A DNA stretch of 64,000 bases from Akkermansia muciniphila (GTDB lineage Bacteria; Verrucomicrobiota; Verrucomicrobiia; Opitutales; UBA953): the NCBI GenBank assembly GCA_943331445.1, contig CALQLO010000004.1:92527-156526 (forward strand). Reading direction: 5' to 3'. Both the position numbers and the translations under genes were made by a program. Within the stretch, counting starts at the first letter, position 1. Every line of letters begins with the position of its first letter. The notes under the pieces are model-generated. The model saw only the letters and a list, made by a program, of their open reading frames with translations, ran no database searches and was not told the DNA's origin. Shown here one piece after another: positions 52,312-60,757 of the stretch.

Positions 52312-52340
52312 AAAGCCCCGGCAACCGCCGGGGCTTTTTG
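52312..52340 (+). terminator. Terminator of fbaB
   Basis: AAAGCCCCGGC (52312-52322) and GCCGGGGCTTT (52327-52337) form a perfect 11-bp stem with loop AACC, followed by TTG. Classic rho-independent terminator. Confidence 0.92.
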
Positions 52341-52369
52341 TTGGGAGACGACGCGACGTCGTCACCCAA

Positions 52370-52541
52370 CCAGCGGTTAGCGGCCAGCGGTTGGCGGTTA
52401 GATAAAGGCAAAGCGGCAAAGGGGAACCGGAGACCGGATGATTAGCTGGGGCTCATAATATCCGCAGCATCCTTCCCGGTCTCCGGTCCCCCTTTGCTTT
52501 GCCGCGTTTACTATCCGCTAACCGCCAACCGCTATCCGCCG
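52370..52541. repeat. Long imperfect inverted repeat
   Basis: The left arm (about 52370-52440) contains AGCGGTTGGCGGTTAG and GGCAAAGCGGCAAAGGGG, then CCGGAGACCGG (52427-52437). The right arm (about 52471-52541) repeats these in reverse complement, with CCGGTCTCCGG at 52476-52486. The arms are about 65-70 bases and the central spacer about 38. Each arm is itself internally repetitive (AGCGG-TTAGCGG units). No terminal target duplication or ORF, so it is not an insertion sequence; it may be a MITE-like or cruciform element. Confidence 0.7.
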
Positions 52542-52547
52542 AAACCT

Positions 52548-52601
52548 ACGACCATGAGCCAGCCCGGCCCTCTCGCGAAGACCGGGCTGGCTCATGGTCG
52601 T
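52548..52601 (-). terminator. 20-bp perfect hairpin downstream of the PVC dehydrogenase
   Basis: ACGACCATGAGCCAGCCCGG (52548-52567) is perfectly complementary to 52582-52601, with a 14-base loop. It lies five bases after the dehydrogenase stop (minus strand). No T-run follows, so it may be a terminator or mRNA 3' stabiliser. Confidence 0.65.
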
Positions 52602-52605
52602 TTAC

Positions 52606-55600
52606 TTACTTCGTCGGCGTGAGATCGGCTTCCGTCAGCACTGGCTTACCGACTTCACCCCGCAGGGCCTTGACCTGCTCTGGCTTCACGGCCGGAGCGG
52701 AGTTGCCGAAACTATTGCGGACGTAGGTCAGGACGGCGGCGATCTGCTCATCGGTCTGCTGGGCCTGAGCGGGCATCGGTACCGGCGTGGTGTAAGCCTT
52801 GCCCGAGACATTAATCGGACCCTGCAGCCCGCGCAGCTGAATGCGAATCAGGTTCTCGACCGGGCCATTGACCCAGTTCGATTTGGCCAGGGGCGGCGCA
52901 ATGACGGTGCCTTCGGCGTTCGGCCCGTGGCAGGCCATGCACAACATAAAGCCCTGTTTGCCAGCGGCCATGACGGCTGGGTCCACGCCCGCGGCGGCGG
53001 CGACCGGCTTGATGGTCGAAATATCCAACGGCTTAGCCTCAATCGGCTTGCTGGCCTTGGGTGCCTTTTCGAGGGTGGCCAACCAAGCGACGAGGTCGCG
53101 CACTTCGTTCAGGGTGAGCACGGCATCAAGTGCAGGCATACCAGAAACAGGTGCGGTCATCGACTTGATATCCTTGCGCGCCACTCGCCAGCGATTCCCC
53201 GCGACATCGATATCGACGGCATCCGGAGCATCTTTGATGAGCGCCCCCACCAGAGTGCCGCCATTCACGAGGTCGATATTCACCGTGCCATAACCGGCAA
53301 CGACGACTGCCGAGGAGCTCACGATGGATTCAAGCAAGTAGCGACGGTCACCGCGCTTGGCGACGCCCGCGAGATTCGGACCGGCTTCACCGCCGGCGGC
53401 ATGGGAATCATCCGAAGCGCGGTGACAACGGAGACACTGGCCAGCAGGCAAGGCCTGGAACAGCGCGAAGCCATTTTTGGCATTACCGCCCTCCATGGCT
53501 GGCATCCATTTGGCGAGTTTGTCGTCGCCGCCCGCCAGTGATTTCTGGACGGCAACGAGCGCGGTCTTCACTCCTGGCTCGGAACGGACAGCGGCCGCTT
53601 CAAGTAATTCAATGGCCGCTGGCGAGATGCCCTTCGCTTTCTCCAAGGCCTGCAGGCTCTCCATGAAGACAGCTTCGACGCCGGGGGCCTGTAATTTAGT
53701 CAGGGCTTTCCAAGCACCCTGGCGGCGCGCAGCGGATCCCGCGGCCGTTGATTTGGAGAGCTCAATGAGTCCTTGGGCCGGATTCAGATGCGCCAGCGCA
53801 CCGATCGCGACCATGGCCACTTCATCCTGCTTATCCTTGGAGTAGCGATCGGCGATTACCGTCAGGTCGGTCGGTTTACGCTCTAACCAGAGTTCGAGTG
53901 CCTTGGCGCGGGCGGAGCCACTGAGCTTCGGGTTAGCGACCAGGCTGGCGAGCAACTCATTCGAAAGTGACGCGACCTCGAGTCGATATTGCTCAACCAA
54001 TTCCAAGGCGGCGCGGAGGGTTTCGGAATCGCCCTTCAAGAGGGCCGGCAAGGCGGCACTCAGGCTAGGGCTGAGTTCTTTCACGTCGCGCGGAAGGAGC
54101 GGCGACCAATGGGCCGTGGACTGGTCGACCGGGTAAGGGTTGGTCCACTGTGCGAGCAGGCGTAAGGCCTCGGCCCGGGCCTCGGCCGGCAGTTTCTCGT
54201 TGGTAGCGATGGCCACCACACGCGCGGCATTTTTCTCGCCGCCTAAACGGAAAGCACTGTGCGTCAGGCGGCGCAGCATGAAGGTCGTCCACTGACGTGA
54301 ACCGAGATCATCGATCAGCGCCGCAACGGCTGGGCGGCCAGGCTCAAGCCCGAGATCGTGCACCGCCCGGATGGCCTCATCGGCGATCACGGTGGACTTA
54401 TCGTTCACGAAGCGAGCGGCGGAAGGATCCAGACGACGGCGCAGGGTGATGACGGCGGCGAGGCGCACAGAAGCGTTATCATCCTTGGCGACCGCGTCGA
54501 AGGCTTCGGCGGACTTGCAAAGATGATCGATGGCGAAGGAACCGGCGTGGCGGAGGATCGGATCGGCATCGGCGTTCTCTTTTAACATCGTGAGGACTTC
54601 CGGCAGATACTTATCGGCTCCGAGGCGAGCGGCCGCAATGGCAGCAAAGGAACGCACCCGCAACGAGGGGTCGAGGATGAGCTTACCGAGCGGCAGGTCA
54701 TTGCCCTTCAACGGGGCTTCTTCCAACACCCTAATCGCCTGGGCGCGCACCTCGGCGTCGGCGTGAGATAACAAAGGCACGAGGCGCTGCGCGGCAGCCA
54801 CGCGGTCAGCCAGAGGGGCAACCGGGGTATGCTGACCACTAAAGGCTTCGCCCGGGGCGATGGCGGCACCACGGCGGGCCAAGATACCCAGACCCCAAAC
54901 CCCGTGCAGTCGCTCGAGGGCATGCTCGGATTTCGTGGCAGCCTCGAAACGATCGGCCGCATCAGGGCGGCGGGTCAGCTCAATCTGAGCACGGAGACGA
55001 ACGCGCTGGTCCGCATGGGAGAGCAGTTTGGCCAGCTCGGCCGAGGACTGCTTCGTAAAGCCTCCTTTGATGAGGTCGGCCACGGTAGCGGCTGCCTCTG
55101 GCTTCATCATCTTCTGCGCTTCGAGTGTGATGATGCGGCCGGCGTCATGGGATTCCCAACCGGTAATAAAATCGGAAACCACGAGTCGACCCTTCCAGTC
55201 ATACTCGATGTCGGTCGCAGCCACGCCCCAGAGGAGCTGGTGCGACTCGGTCATCTTCATCCCGGCGCCGGCTGGCTCCATCTTAAAGGACCAGATGCCC
55301 GAGCCACCTGCGGAACCGCGGTAATCACAGATATGGAAATGCTGGGCCTCGGCTTCGACGAAGCCAGCCCCCGGGTGATACGTCAGGCCGGAAGGGCCGG
55401 AAGTGATGTAGGCTGAAGGCGGGATGATGAAGGCTGGCTGAACGGGATTTTGAAGCTCCCACACCTTCTCGGTCATCCAGCGAGAGAGCGGTCGCTGCTC
55501 GAGGCCAATTTCGCGGTGGAACGTATGCATCGCCTGATGCTCCATTTCCCAACCCGAGTCCGCCCCTTCGACGACGTAGACCACGCGGGCGGCATCCCCT

Positions 55601-56934
55601 TGGTCGGAATTATTATCCACCGAGAAGCCGTTACCAAAATCGTCGAAGGCGATCTCCTTGGGATTACGTAAGCCGAAATGCACGACTTCGAAGTTCGTGC
55701 CGTCGGGTTCAAAACGGAAAACGGCCCCGCGGTTATGCGAGTCGTATTTCTTCCCTTCTTTCGTTGTGAAGTTGAAACCGCGGTCACCGATGGTACCCCA
55801 GACGCGACCGTCCGGTCCGATGGCGAAGCCATTCATGTCGTGACCCGAAAGCGAGACGCGCACCCCAAAGCCGTCCTCGATGACTTTACGCTGGGCTTCG
55901 GTGCCATCCTTCTTGGCGTCCTGCAACATCCAGAGTTTCGGGATACAGGCGAAGTAGACATTATCATCCCAAGTCATTACGCCCGCGGCGGTGCCATCGA
56001 GGACGTGGTTGAATTTCTCAGCGAAGACCTTCGATTGGGTGAAAGTGCCGTCGGCCTTCTCTCCGCTGAGATAGCGGATGACCTCGGATTTGGCCGTCAT
56101 AAATTCGAGAGACTTCTTGGCCTTCCATTTCTCATGCATGGCCAGGCGATCGGCCGTCGTCTTGGCCGCGAGGTCATCGTGATACCAGAAGAGGTTATTG
56201 CGGTCGTCTTCCACCCCATAGCGGAAGCGGTGCGTCTCGGCGACATAGAGGCTACCGTCATTACCGAAAGAAATCGCGGTCGGCGAATAAACGCCCGTGG
56301 CGGCATGTTCGCCAGTGACCTTGAAAGTAGCCCCGGGAATGAGCGCAGCTGTACCCTCGCCGGCCACCCGCACAAGGTTGTTAGCGGCCTTCGGCTTTGG
56401 ACGTCCGCCCTTGGGGAAATTCGGCTTTGCGTCCGAGGAGAAAACAAAATGGTCGGCAGCGATGAGGCCCCACGCCCCGACCTCGTTATCGATGATGCGG
56501 ATGACGCCCGTCTTGCCCTTGAATTCGGAGATGTCCCAGACGGTTTCACGCAACGTCAAATCATTCGCCCCGGTCGCTTCGCGCACAATTTTCCCGTCAA
56601 TCAAAAGTTGCACCGCGGTCTTGCCGGGGTGATTGCCGCCCGCGACAAGGAAGCCAAGAAAAGCGTGCGTGAGTTTAAGCTGCGGGGAGGTCAGCGTGCC
56701 AGTGGCGGCGTCGCCGCGATGGCCAGAACAGACCAAGGCGTTGCCACCGTAGTTACGAAACTCGCCGCCGACGCCGTCAACCTTGCCGGTAACGGGGGCG
56801 AGGCCGAAACCCGTGCCCGTCGTCTGCCAGCTATCAAAGCCGTCACCTTCGAAGGCTTGGATGATCTTGGTCTCCGCCTGCAAGGCGGAGGCAGCAAGGC
56901 AAAGGGTGAACGATGCGAACAGGGATGACTTCAT
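52606..56934 (-). CDS. PVC-type membrane-bound dehydrogenase with HEAT repeats and two c-type haem domains
   Basis: 1442 residues. A signal peptide (1-20) is followed by a beta-sandwich ligand-binding-like domain (about 20-165), then a six-bladed propeller of the PVC membrane-bound dehydrogenase family (about 195-620: SPTAISFGNDGSLYVAETHR, GFAIGPDGRVWGTIGDRG, FGLRNPKEIAFDDFGNG). HEAT-like repeats span about 640-1130. The PVC-type haem motif CLRCH is at 1167-1171. An additional class I cytochrome c ends the protein, with CMACH at 1332-1336 and the end signature VLTYVRNSFGN shared with two cytochromes of the ACIII operon. These proteins are exported and thought to oxidise sugars or related compounds; substrate is unknown. 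Confidence 0.92.
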   Translation of the reverse strand: MKSSLFASFTLCLAASALQAETKIIQAFEGDGFDSWQTTGTGFGLAPVTGKVDGVGGEFRNYGGNALVCSGHRGDAATGTLTSPQLKLTHAFLGFLVAGGNHPGKTAVQLLIDGKIVREATGANDLTLRETVWDISEFKGKTGVIRIIDNEVGAWGLIAADHFVFSSDAKPNFPKGGRPKPKAANNLVRVAGEGTAALIPGATFKVTGEHAATGVYSPTAISFGNDGSLYVAETHRFRYGVEDDRNNLFWYHDDLAAKTTADRLAMHEKWKAKKSLEFMTAKSEVIRYLSGEKADGTFTQSKVFAEKFNHVLDGTAAGVMTWDDNVYFACIPKLWMLQDAKKDGTEAQRKVIEDGFGVRVSLSGHDMNGFAIGPDGRVWGTIGDRGFNFTTKEGKKYDSHNRGAVFRFEPDGTNFEVVHFGLRNPKEIAFDDFGNGFSVDNNSDQGDAARVVYVVEGADSGWEMEHQAMHTFHREIGLEQRPLSRWMTEKVWELQNPVQPAFIIPPSAYITSGPSGLTYHPGAGFVEAEAQHFHICDYRGSAGGSGIWSFKMEPAGAGMKMTESHQLLWGVAATDIEYDWKGRLVVSDFITGWESHDAGRIITLEAQKMMKPEAAATVADLIKGGFTKQSSAELAKLLSHADQRVRLRAQIELTRRPDAADRFEAATKSEHALERLHGVWGLGILARRGAAIAPGEAFSGQHTPVAPLADRVAAAQRLVPLLSHADAEVRAQAIRVLEEAPLKGNDLPLGKLILDPSLRVRSFAAIAAARLGADKYLPEVLTMLKENADADPILRHAGSFAIDHLCKSAEAFDAVAKDDNASVRLAAVITLRRRLDPSAARFVNDKSTVIADEAIRAVHDLGLEPGRPAVAALIDDLGSRQWTTFMLRRLTHSAFRLGGEKNAARVVAIATNEKLPAEARAEALRLLAQWTNPYPVDQSTAHWSPLLPRDVKELSPSLSAALPALLKGDSETLRAALELVEQYRLEVASLSNELLASLVANPKLSGSARAKALELWLERKPTDLTVIADRYSKDKQDEVAMVAIGALAHLNPAQGLIELSKSTAAGSAARRQGAWKALTKLQAPGVEAVFMESLQALEKAKGISPAAIELLEAAAVRSEPGVKTALVAVQKSLAGGDDKLAKWMPAMEGGNAKNGFALFQALPAGQCLRCHRASDDSHAAGGEAGPNLAGVAKRGDRRYLLESIVSSSAVVVAGYGTVNIDLVNGGTLVGALIKDAPDAVDIDVAGNRWRVARKDIKSMTAPVSGMPALDAVLTLNEVRDLVAWLATLEKAPKASKPIEAKPLDISTIKPVAAAAGVDPAVMAAGKQGFMLCMACHGPNAEGTVIAPPLAKSNWVNGPVENLIRIQLRGLQGPINVSGKAYTTPVPMPAQAQQTDEQIAAVLTYVRNSFGNSAPAVKPEQVKALRGEVGKPVLTEADLTPTK

Positions 56935-57007
56935 GGCGAAACGAGGGGTACAGCCCAGAAAAGGGGATGTTCCCGGGAGGTCGAGCGTGGCTTCCGAAAT
57001 CTTTCAG

Positions 57008-57985
57008 TTACGGCCGAATGCCGTGCAAGACTTGGAACTTAGCACCGAAATGAGCCGGGTGCGTCAGGGCACGCAGTCGCCCCGTGGCCTCAGGGTCGCC
57101 CGACATGGCAATCCGTTCCATCTCCGTGGCGGCGAATTTAACGAAAAAGGCCTCCTGCCGGTCGAGCCTTACATTCTGGAACCCCGCCGCGATGAGCACG
57201 GGCTCAAGCCGATCCCAGAGGACATGGCACGTGAGATCCTGTGAACCTAGATTTTCGAGCATCATCCCATTGAGCTGATGGTTACGATAGGCTCGGGCCG
57301 TTCCCGCCGGCGACGATTCCAGGCACTGCGCAATGGTCTTACCATAATCGAGTAAGATGACCGCTCCAGACCAGCTCGCCGTCAGCAGCTTGGTCAGCAG
57401 CGCTTCCGCCGCCAGCGGCGCATCAATGATCCAACCGTCTTCGGCGACGGGCAACGATCGCGCGAAGCCCGCGGCGAGAGGCGTGGAATAGTCGCTCAGC
57501 GGCTCGACGGTCAGTGCGGAGCCGTCGACCCTGACGCCGAGTTCACGCCAGACGCCACCTTGGAACAAGAATCGGTGGAACGGCTGGGCGTCGAGGAGTT
57601 CGTTAGCCACGAACACGCTGTGGGCCGGAAAATCCGGCGTGGCTCCGAATCGGAACGTGCGGAGTTCGACGAACTCCGAAGCGACACCGGCATAATGCGT
57701 CTGACCCGGCTCGGCGCCGACCTCCACGAGTGCATGCGTCTGGGTGTTGCCAACAAGCGAGCGAGCGGCGCCGGCAATCAACTGGCCGAACATCGGGCCG
57801 AGGGCCGCGGCGGTGGTAAAATCCGCACCCTCCCCCTTGCCTACCCTGACACGGTCAGACGCATAATAACCAAGGCCAGGCGAATATAAGGCCACTGCCA
57901 CCAAACGCTCGAATGACACCATGCCACCCGACGCCTCCAGGCGAAGTAAGGCGACAATGGCGTCATGACGGGCGGCGGGCTCCAC
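57008..57985 (-). CDS. MidA/NDUFAF7-like SAM-dependent methyltransferase
   Basis: 325 residues. The family opening is ALYSPGLGYYASDRVRVG, then ADFTTAAALGPMFGQLI, then HALVEVGAEPG, with VFVANELLDAQPFHRF later; these match the DUF185/MidA family. The mitochondrial homologue NDUFAF7 dimethylates an arginine of complex I; bacterial targets are unproven. It lies 73 bases upstream of the PVC dehydrogenase on the same strand. The start region diverges from tsaD. Confidence 0.9.
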   Translation of the reverse strand: MEPAARHDAIVALLRLEASGGMVSFERLVAVALYSPGLGYYASDRVRVGKGEGADFTTAAALGPMFGQLIAGAARSLVGNTQTHALVEVGAEPGQTHYAGVASEFVELRTFRFGATPDFPAHSVFVANELLDAQPFHRFLFQGGVWRELGVRVDGSALTVEPLSDYSTPLAAGFARSLPVAEDGWIIDAPLAAEALLTKLLTASWSGAVILLDYGKTIAQCLESSPAGTARAYRNHQLNGMMLENLGSQDLTCHVLWDRLEPVLIAAGFQNVRLDRQEAFFVKFAATEMERIAMSGDPEATGRLRALTHPAHFGAKFQVLHGIRP

Positions 57986-58069
57986 GAACTTTACCGTTAT
58001 GCGGTCTTTTCCCCTCCGCCAGACGAATCGGGGTTGAGCCGTCGTCCGAATTGACCTGACTGCAGGCGA
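57986..58069. promoter_or_regulatory. Divergent region between midA-like gene and tsaD
   Basis: 84 bases between divergent starts, presumably with both promoters. I see no strong sigma-70 pair. CTGCAGGCGA precedes the tsaD ATG with only a weak ribosome-binding resemblance. Confidence 0.3.
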
Positions 58070-59092
58070 ATGATCCTAGCGATCGAGAGTTCGTGCGATG
58101 AATCGGCCCTGGCGCTTTTCGACCCGGCCCGCGGACTTGTGCGCGAACTCATCAGCTCGCAGGCGGCGGAACATGAGAAATACGGCGGGGTCGTGCCTGA
58201 ACTCGCTAGCCGGATGCACCTCTCCGCCCTGCCCCTCCTGCTGGCGGACTTTCGCGACGAGTTGCCGCAAGTCACCCAACTCGCCGTCACCCGCGGGCCT
58301 GGTCTACTCCCCTGTCTCTCCATGGGAGTCACGATGGCTCGCTCCCTTTCACTCGCCCTGAAACTGCCACTCGTCGGTGTGAATCACCTGCGCGCGCACG
58401 TGCATTCGCCCTTCATCGCCGTCCATGCCCAGCATCCAACCGGCTTTGCCGTGGCCCGCGCCGCACTCCTCCCCCACCTCGGCATCGTCATCTCGGGGGG
58501 TAATTCCCTCTTGGTGAAACTCGACGAAGACCTCCGCATCACCGTGATCGCGCGAACGGTCGACGATGCCGCGGGCGAAGCCTTTGACAAAGGCGCTAAA
58601 TTGCTCGGCCTGCCCTACCCCGGCGGTGCACTGATTGAGCAGCACGCCCAGCGGGGCGACGTAAAGAAGTACCCCTTCCCGCGCGGCATCCCCGAGAAAG
58701 CCGATCTCCGCATGAGCTTCTCGGGCCTGAAAACCGCCCTACGCTACCAGCTCGAAAAGATGTCCGACGCCGAACTCGCGGTAGCCCTGCCCGACCTCTG
58801 CGCGAGTTACCAGGAAGCCATCATCAGCCAGCTCGCCGCCAAGACGGCCGCGGCGCTGGACTTATCGACTTATAAATCCGTGGGGCTTTCCGGCGGCGTC
58901 GCCAACAACCGAACCTTACGCGCACGCTTGACCGCGGTCGCCCAACAACGCGGCCTGCCCATGCTCATCGCGGAACCGAAGCACTGCGGCGACAATGCGG
59001 GCATGATTGCCTTCGCGGCGTGGGCGGAGGCCGGATTGCCGACCAGCGCGGCGGCCGTGCCCGCCGCCAGCCTGACCATCGACCAAGTCTAG
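58070..59092 (+). CDS. tsaD: tRNA N6-adenosine threonylcarbamoyltransferase
   Basis: 340 residues of the Kae1/TsaD family. Nucleotide- and metal-binding elements are complete: AIESSCDESALALFD at the start, NHLRAHVHS with metal-binding H106 and H110, GGNSLLVKL, DDAAGEAFDKGAKLLGL and the final SGGVANNRTLR and HCGDNAGMIAF. It completes the t6A modification of ANN-decoding tRNAs together with TsaB, TsaC and TsaE, none of which is in the window. It converges on the isochorismatase gene, with a 4-base overlap of 3' ends. Confidence 0.96.
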   Translation: MILAIESSCDESALALFDPARGLVRELISSQAAEHEKYGGVVPELASRMHLSALPLLLADFRDELPQVTQLAVTRGPGLLPCLSMGVTMARSLSLALKLPLVGVNHLRAHVHSPFIAVHAQHPTGFAVARAALLPHLGIVISGGNSLLVKLDEDLRITVIARTVDDAAGEAFDKGAKLLGLPYPGGALIEQHAQRGDVKKYPFPRGIPEKADLRMSFSGLKTALRYQLEKMSDAELAVALPDLCASYQEAIISQLAAKTAAALDLSTYKSVGLSGGVANNRTLRARLTAVAQQRGLPMLIAEPKHCGDNAGMIAFAAWAEAGLPTSAAAVPAASLTIDQV

Positions 59093-59646
59093 GCGGACTG
59101 CTTCACCAGCTCGCTAAATGCCCGGAATTGCGGATGGGTCGCATCGCCGAGCATCGCGTAGAAAATGGTCTCAACGGGAAGCACGTGCGCTCCAGCGGCC
59201 TTTAAGGCCGTCAGGCAGGTACAGACGTCTTCGGCACGGCGCCCGGTCACCGCATCGTCTAAAATCGTGACGCCCATACCCTCGCGGAGGGCATCCATGG
59301 CGGTCTGGTAGACGCAGACCGGGACTTCCAAGCCGCAGATCAAAAGCTGACTGACTTGCATCTTCCCCAAAGCCTCGACCAGCCCGGGAGCACCGAAAGC
59401 CGAGAAGGCCGTCTTACCGAATACCGCCCGCCCTTCGCCAGCGGCCTGGAGCAAAACGGGGTGCGTCGGGCCGAGTTTAGCAGGGACCTGCTCAGTGAAG
59501 AGCACGGGCACCCCGAGCAGCTGGGCGGCCGACACGGCCAGGCGGCAACGGCGGAGGCAATCTTCCCCCGCGGGCATTATTTTCAAGAAAGTCGGCTGGA
59601 GGTCGACGACGAGCAACGCGACGCCAGCAGCGGGGGCTTCAGACAT
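59089..59646 (-). CDS. Isochorismatase-family cysteine hydrolase
   Basis: 185 residues from ATG 59646 (MSEAPAAGVALLVVDLQ); an in-frame ATG at 59673 would add nine residues. The family triad is visible: Asp in LLVVDLQPTF, Lys in VFGKTAFSAF and Cys in LEVPVCVYQTAMDA. Such hydrolases act on isochorismate, nicotinamide or other amides and ureas; the specific substrate is unknown. The 3' end overlaps tsaD on the other strand. Confidence 0.86.
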   Translation of the reverse strand: MSEAPAAGVALLVVDLQPTFLKIMPAGEDCLRRCRLAVSAAQLLGVPVLFTEQVPAKLGPTHPVLLQAAGEGRAVFGKTAFSAFGAPGLVEALGKMQVSQLLICGLEVPVCVYQTAMDALREGMGVTILDDAVTGRRAEDVCTCLTALKAAGAHVLPVETIFYAMLGDATHPQFRAFSELVKQSA

Positions 59647-59735
59647 GCCCCGCAGACTGTGTCCACTGACCAATAAGTCAGCCGCAAACCATGAGGGAAT
59701 GGGGTTGCCCGCCCCGCCCCCTCCGACTTCTCTTC

Positions 59736-60233
59736 ATGCCCATGGACTGGCAGGTTAAACCTATCGCACGCATCTGCGCTGCATCCGGCAAGGATCTCCG
59801 TGTCGGCGACATCGTGACGTGCGTCGTCTACAAGCCGCTCGGCGGCAACATTGAGCGCTGTGACGTCCTCAAGGAACACGCCGCCACCTTTAAGCCCGAC
59901 GGCATCCTGCTCGGCCGCTGGACCCGGGAAGTCAAAGAACGCGGCGAAGAAGAACAGGCGCAACGCGCCCAACTGCTTGCTTCGCGGGAAGAATTCTTCC
60001 TCTCCCTCTACGACGAGAATGATGACCCCTCGGGCGACAAGGGCGTGCTGAAGCACATCCTGGCGATGTTGCTCGAACGCAAACGCATCATCAAAGCCGC
60101 CGGCCCGGCCGAGAACGGCCTGATCACCTACGTCCACGCATCGAGCAAGCAGACCTATCAGGTGCCGGCCCTCGACCTACAGCCCTCTCATATCCTCCAG
60201 GTCGGAGCGACGCTCGACCTACTGGTCGGATAA
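59736..60233 (+). CDS. Conserved-looking cytoplasmic protein of unknown function
   Basis: 165 residues from the ATG at 59736 (ATG 59742 is also possible). It has no signal peptide or membrane helix. The opening, KPIARICAASGKDLRVGDIV followed by GILLGRWTREVKERGEEE, recalls PVC proteins that start with a Cys-containing CxxSGKxLxxGE-like sequence, but I could not verify this. The lipoprotein gene starts five bases later, so it probably belongs to the same transcript as the lipoprotein and M23 peptidase genes. Confidence 0.7.
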   Translation: MPMDWQVKPIARICAASGKDLRVGDIVTCVVYKPLGGNIERCDVLKEHAATFKPDGILLGRWTREVKERGEEEQAQRAQLLASREEFFLSLYDENDDPSGDKGVLKHILAMLLERKRIIKAAGPAENGLITYVHASSKQTYQVPALDLQPSHILQVGATLDLLVG

Positions 60234-60238
60234 TTACC

Positions 60239-60757
60239 ATGACCTCTTCCCGCCTCCTCGCCGCCCTCGCCACCCTCCTACTGGTCGGCTGCAATACGCC
60301 AGACATCCCCTCCGAACTCGCTGCGGTTTATGTCGAGGCACCTAATTCGGCGACCAATTCATCGCGTCAGGAACTTAAGCTTCCCGTCAGCGGTATCGTC
60401 ATCCCGGTACTCGTCCGCCCACTCGTCCTAGCTGAAGAAATCCTGAGTACGACCCCCATCACCAGCGGCGAATCGGACCTGCGCCAGGAATTCCTGCTCG
60501 TCCAGCTCGACCGGCGCTCCGCGACCGACGTGATGAATTACACCAAGGAGGCCATCGGCCGCCACTTCATCTTGGTGATCAATGACTCGGCCGTCGGCAT
60601 TATGCCCATCGATGCCGTCATCACCGACGGTAACCTGATTTTCCACGTAGAGAAGAAAGGCATGTCCAACACCGAAGCGGTCATGGATATCAGCAAGCGG
60701 CTCAACATCTCCGCACTTAAGTTGCGCAAGATCATGGAAGCGGAAAAGTCTCGGTGA
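60239..60757 (+). CDS. Lipoprotein with possible SecDF-P1-like domain
   Basis: 172 residues. The lipobox LLVGC (Cys18) follows a hydrophobic signal, predicting a lipid-anchored periplasmic protein. The C-terminal part contains GIMPIDAVITDGNLIFHVEK and a helix MSNTEAVMDISKRLNISALK, loosely like the P1 head of SecD; this comparison is weak. It is coupled to the M23 peptidase by a four-base overlap (GTGA), suggesting a cell-envelope pair. Confidence 0.8.
   Translation: MTSSRLLAALATLLLVGCNTPDIPSELAAVYVEAPNSATNSSRQELKLPVSGIVIPVLVRPLVLAEEILSTTPITSGESDLRQEFLLVQLDRRSATDVMNYTKEAIGRHFILVINDSAVGIMPIDAVITDGNLIFHVEKKGMSNTEAVMDISKRLNISALKLRKIMEAEKSR

Larger units (their letters stand above)
52291..52605. 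other. Non-coding region with several inverted repeats
   Basis: This 315-base gap between fbaB (+) and the PVC dehydrogenase (-) holds the fbaB terminator, a small perfect stem GACGACG-CGA-CGTCGTC (52347-52363), a long imperfect palindrome (52370-52541) and a 20-bp perfect hairpin (52548-52601). No coding frame of quality. Confidence 0.75.

Noticed and set aside
52370..52541. CRISPR array or insertion sequence
   Set aside because: The repeats are inverted rather than evenly spaced direct repeats; there is no transposase and no cas gene.
55678..56928. 416-codon plus-strand frame opposite the PVC dehydrogenase
   Set aside because: Shadow of the propeller domain; the minus-strand reading has the signal peptide and family motifs.
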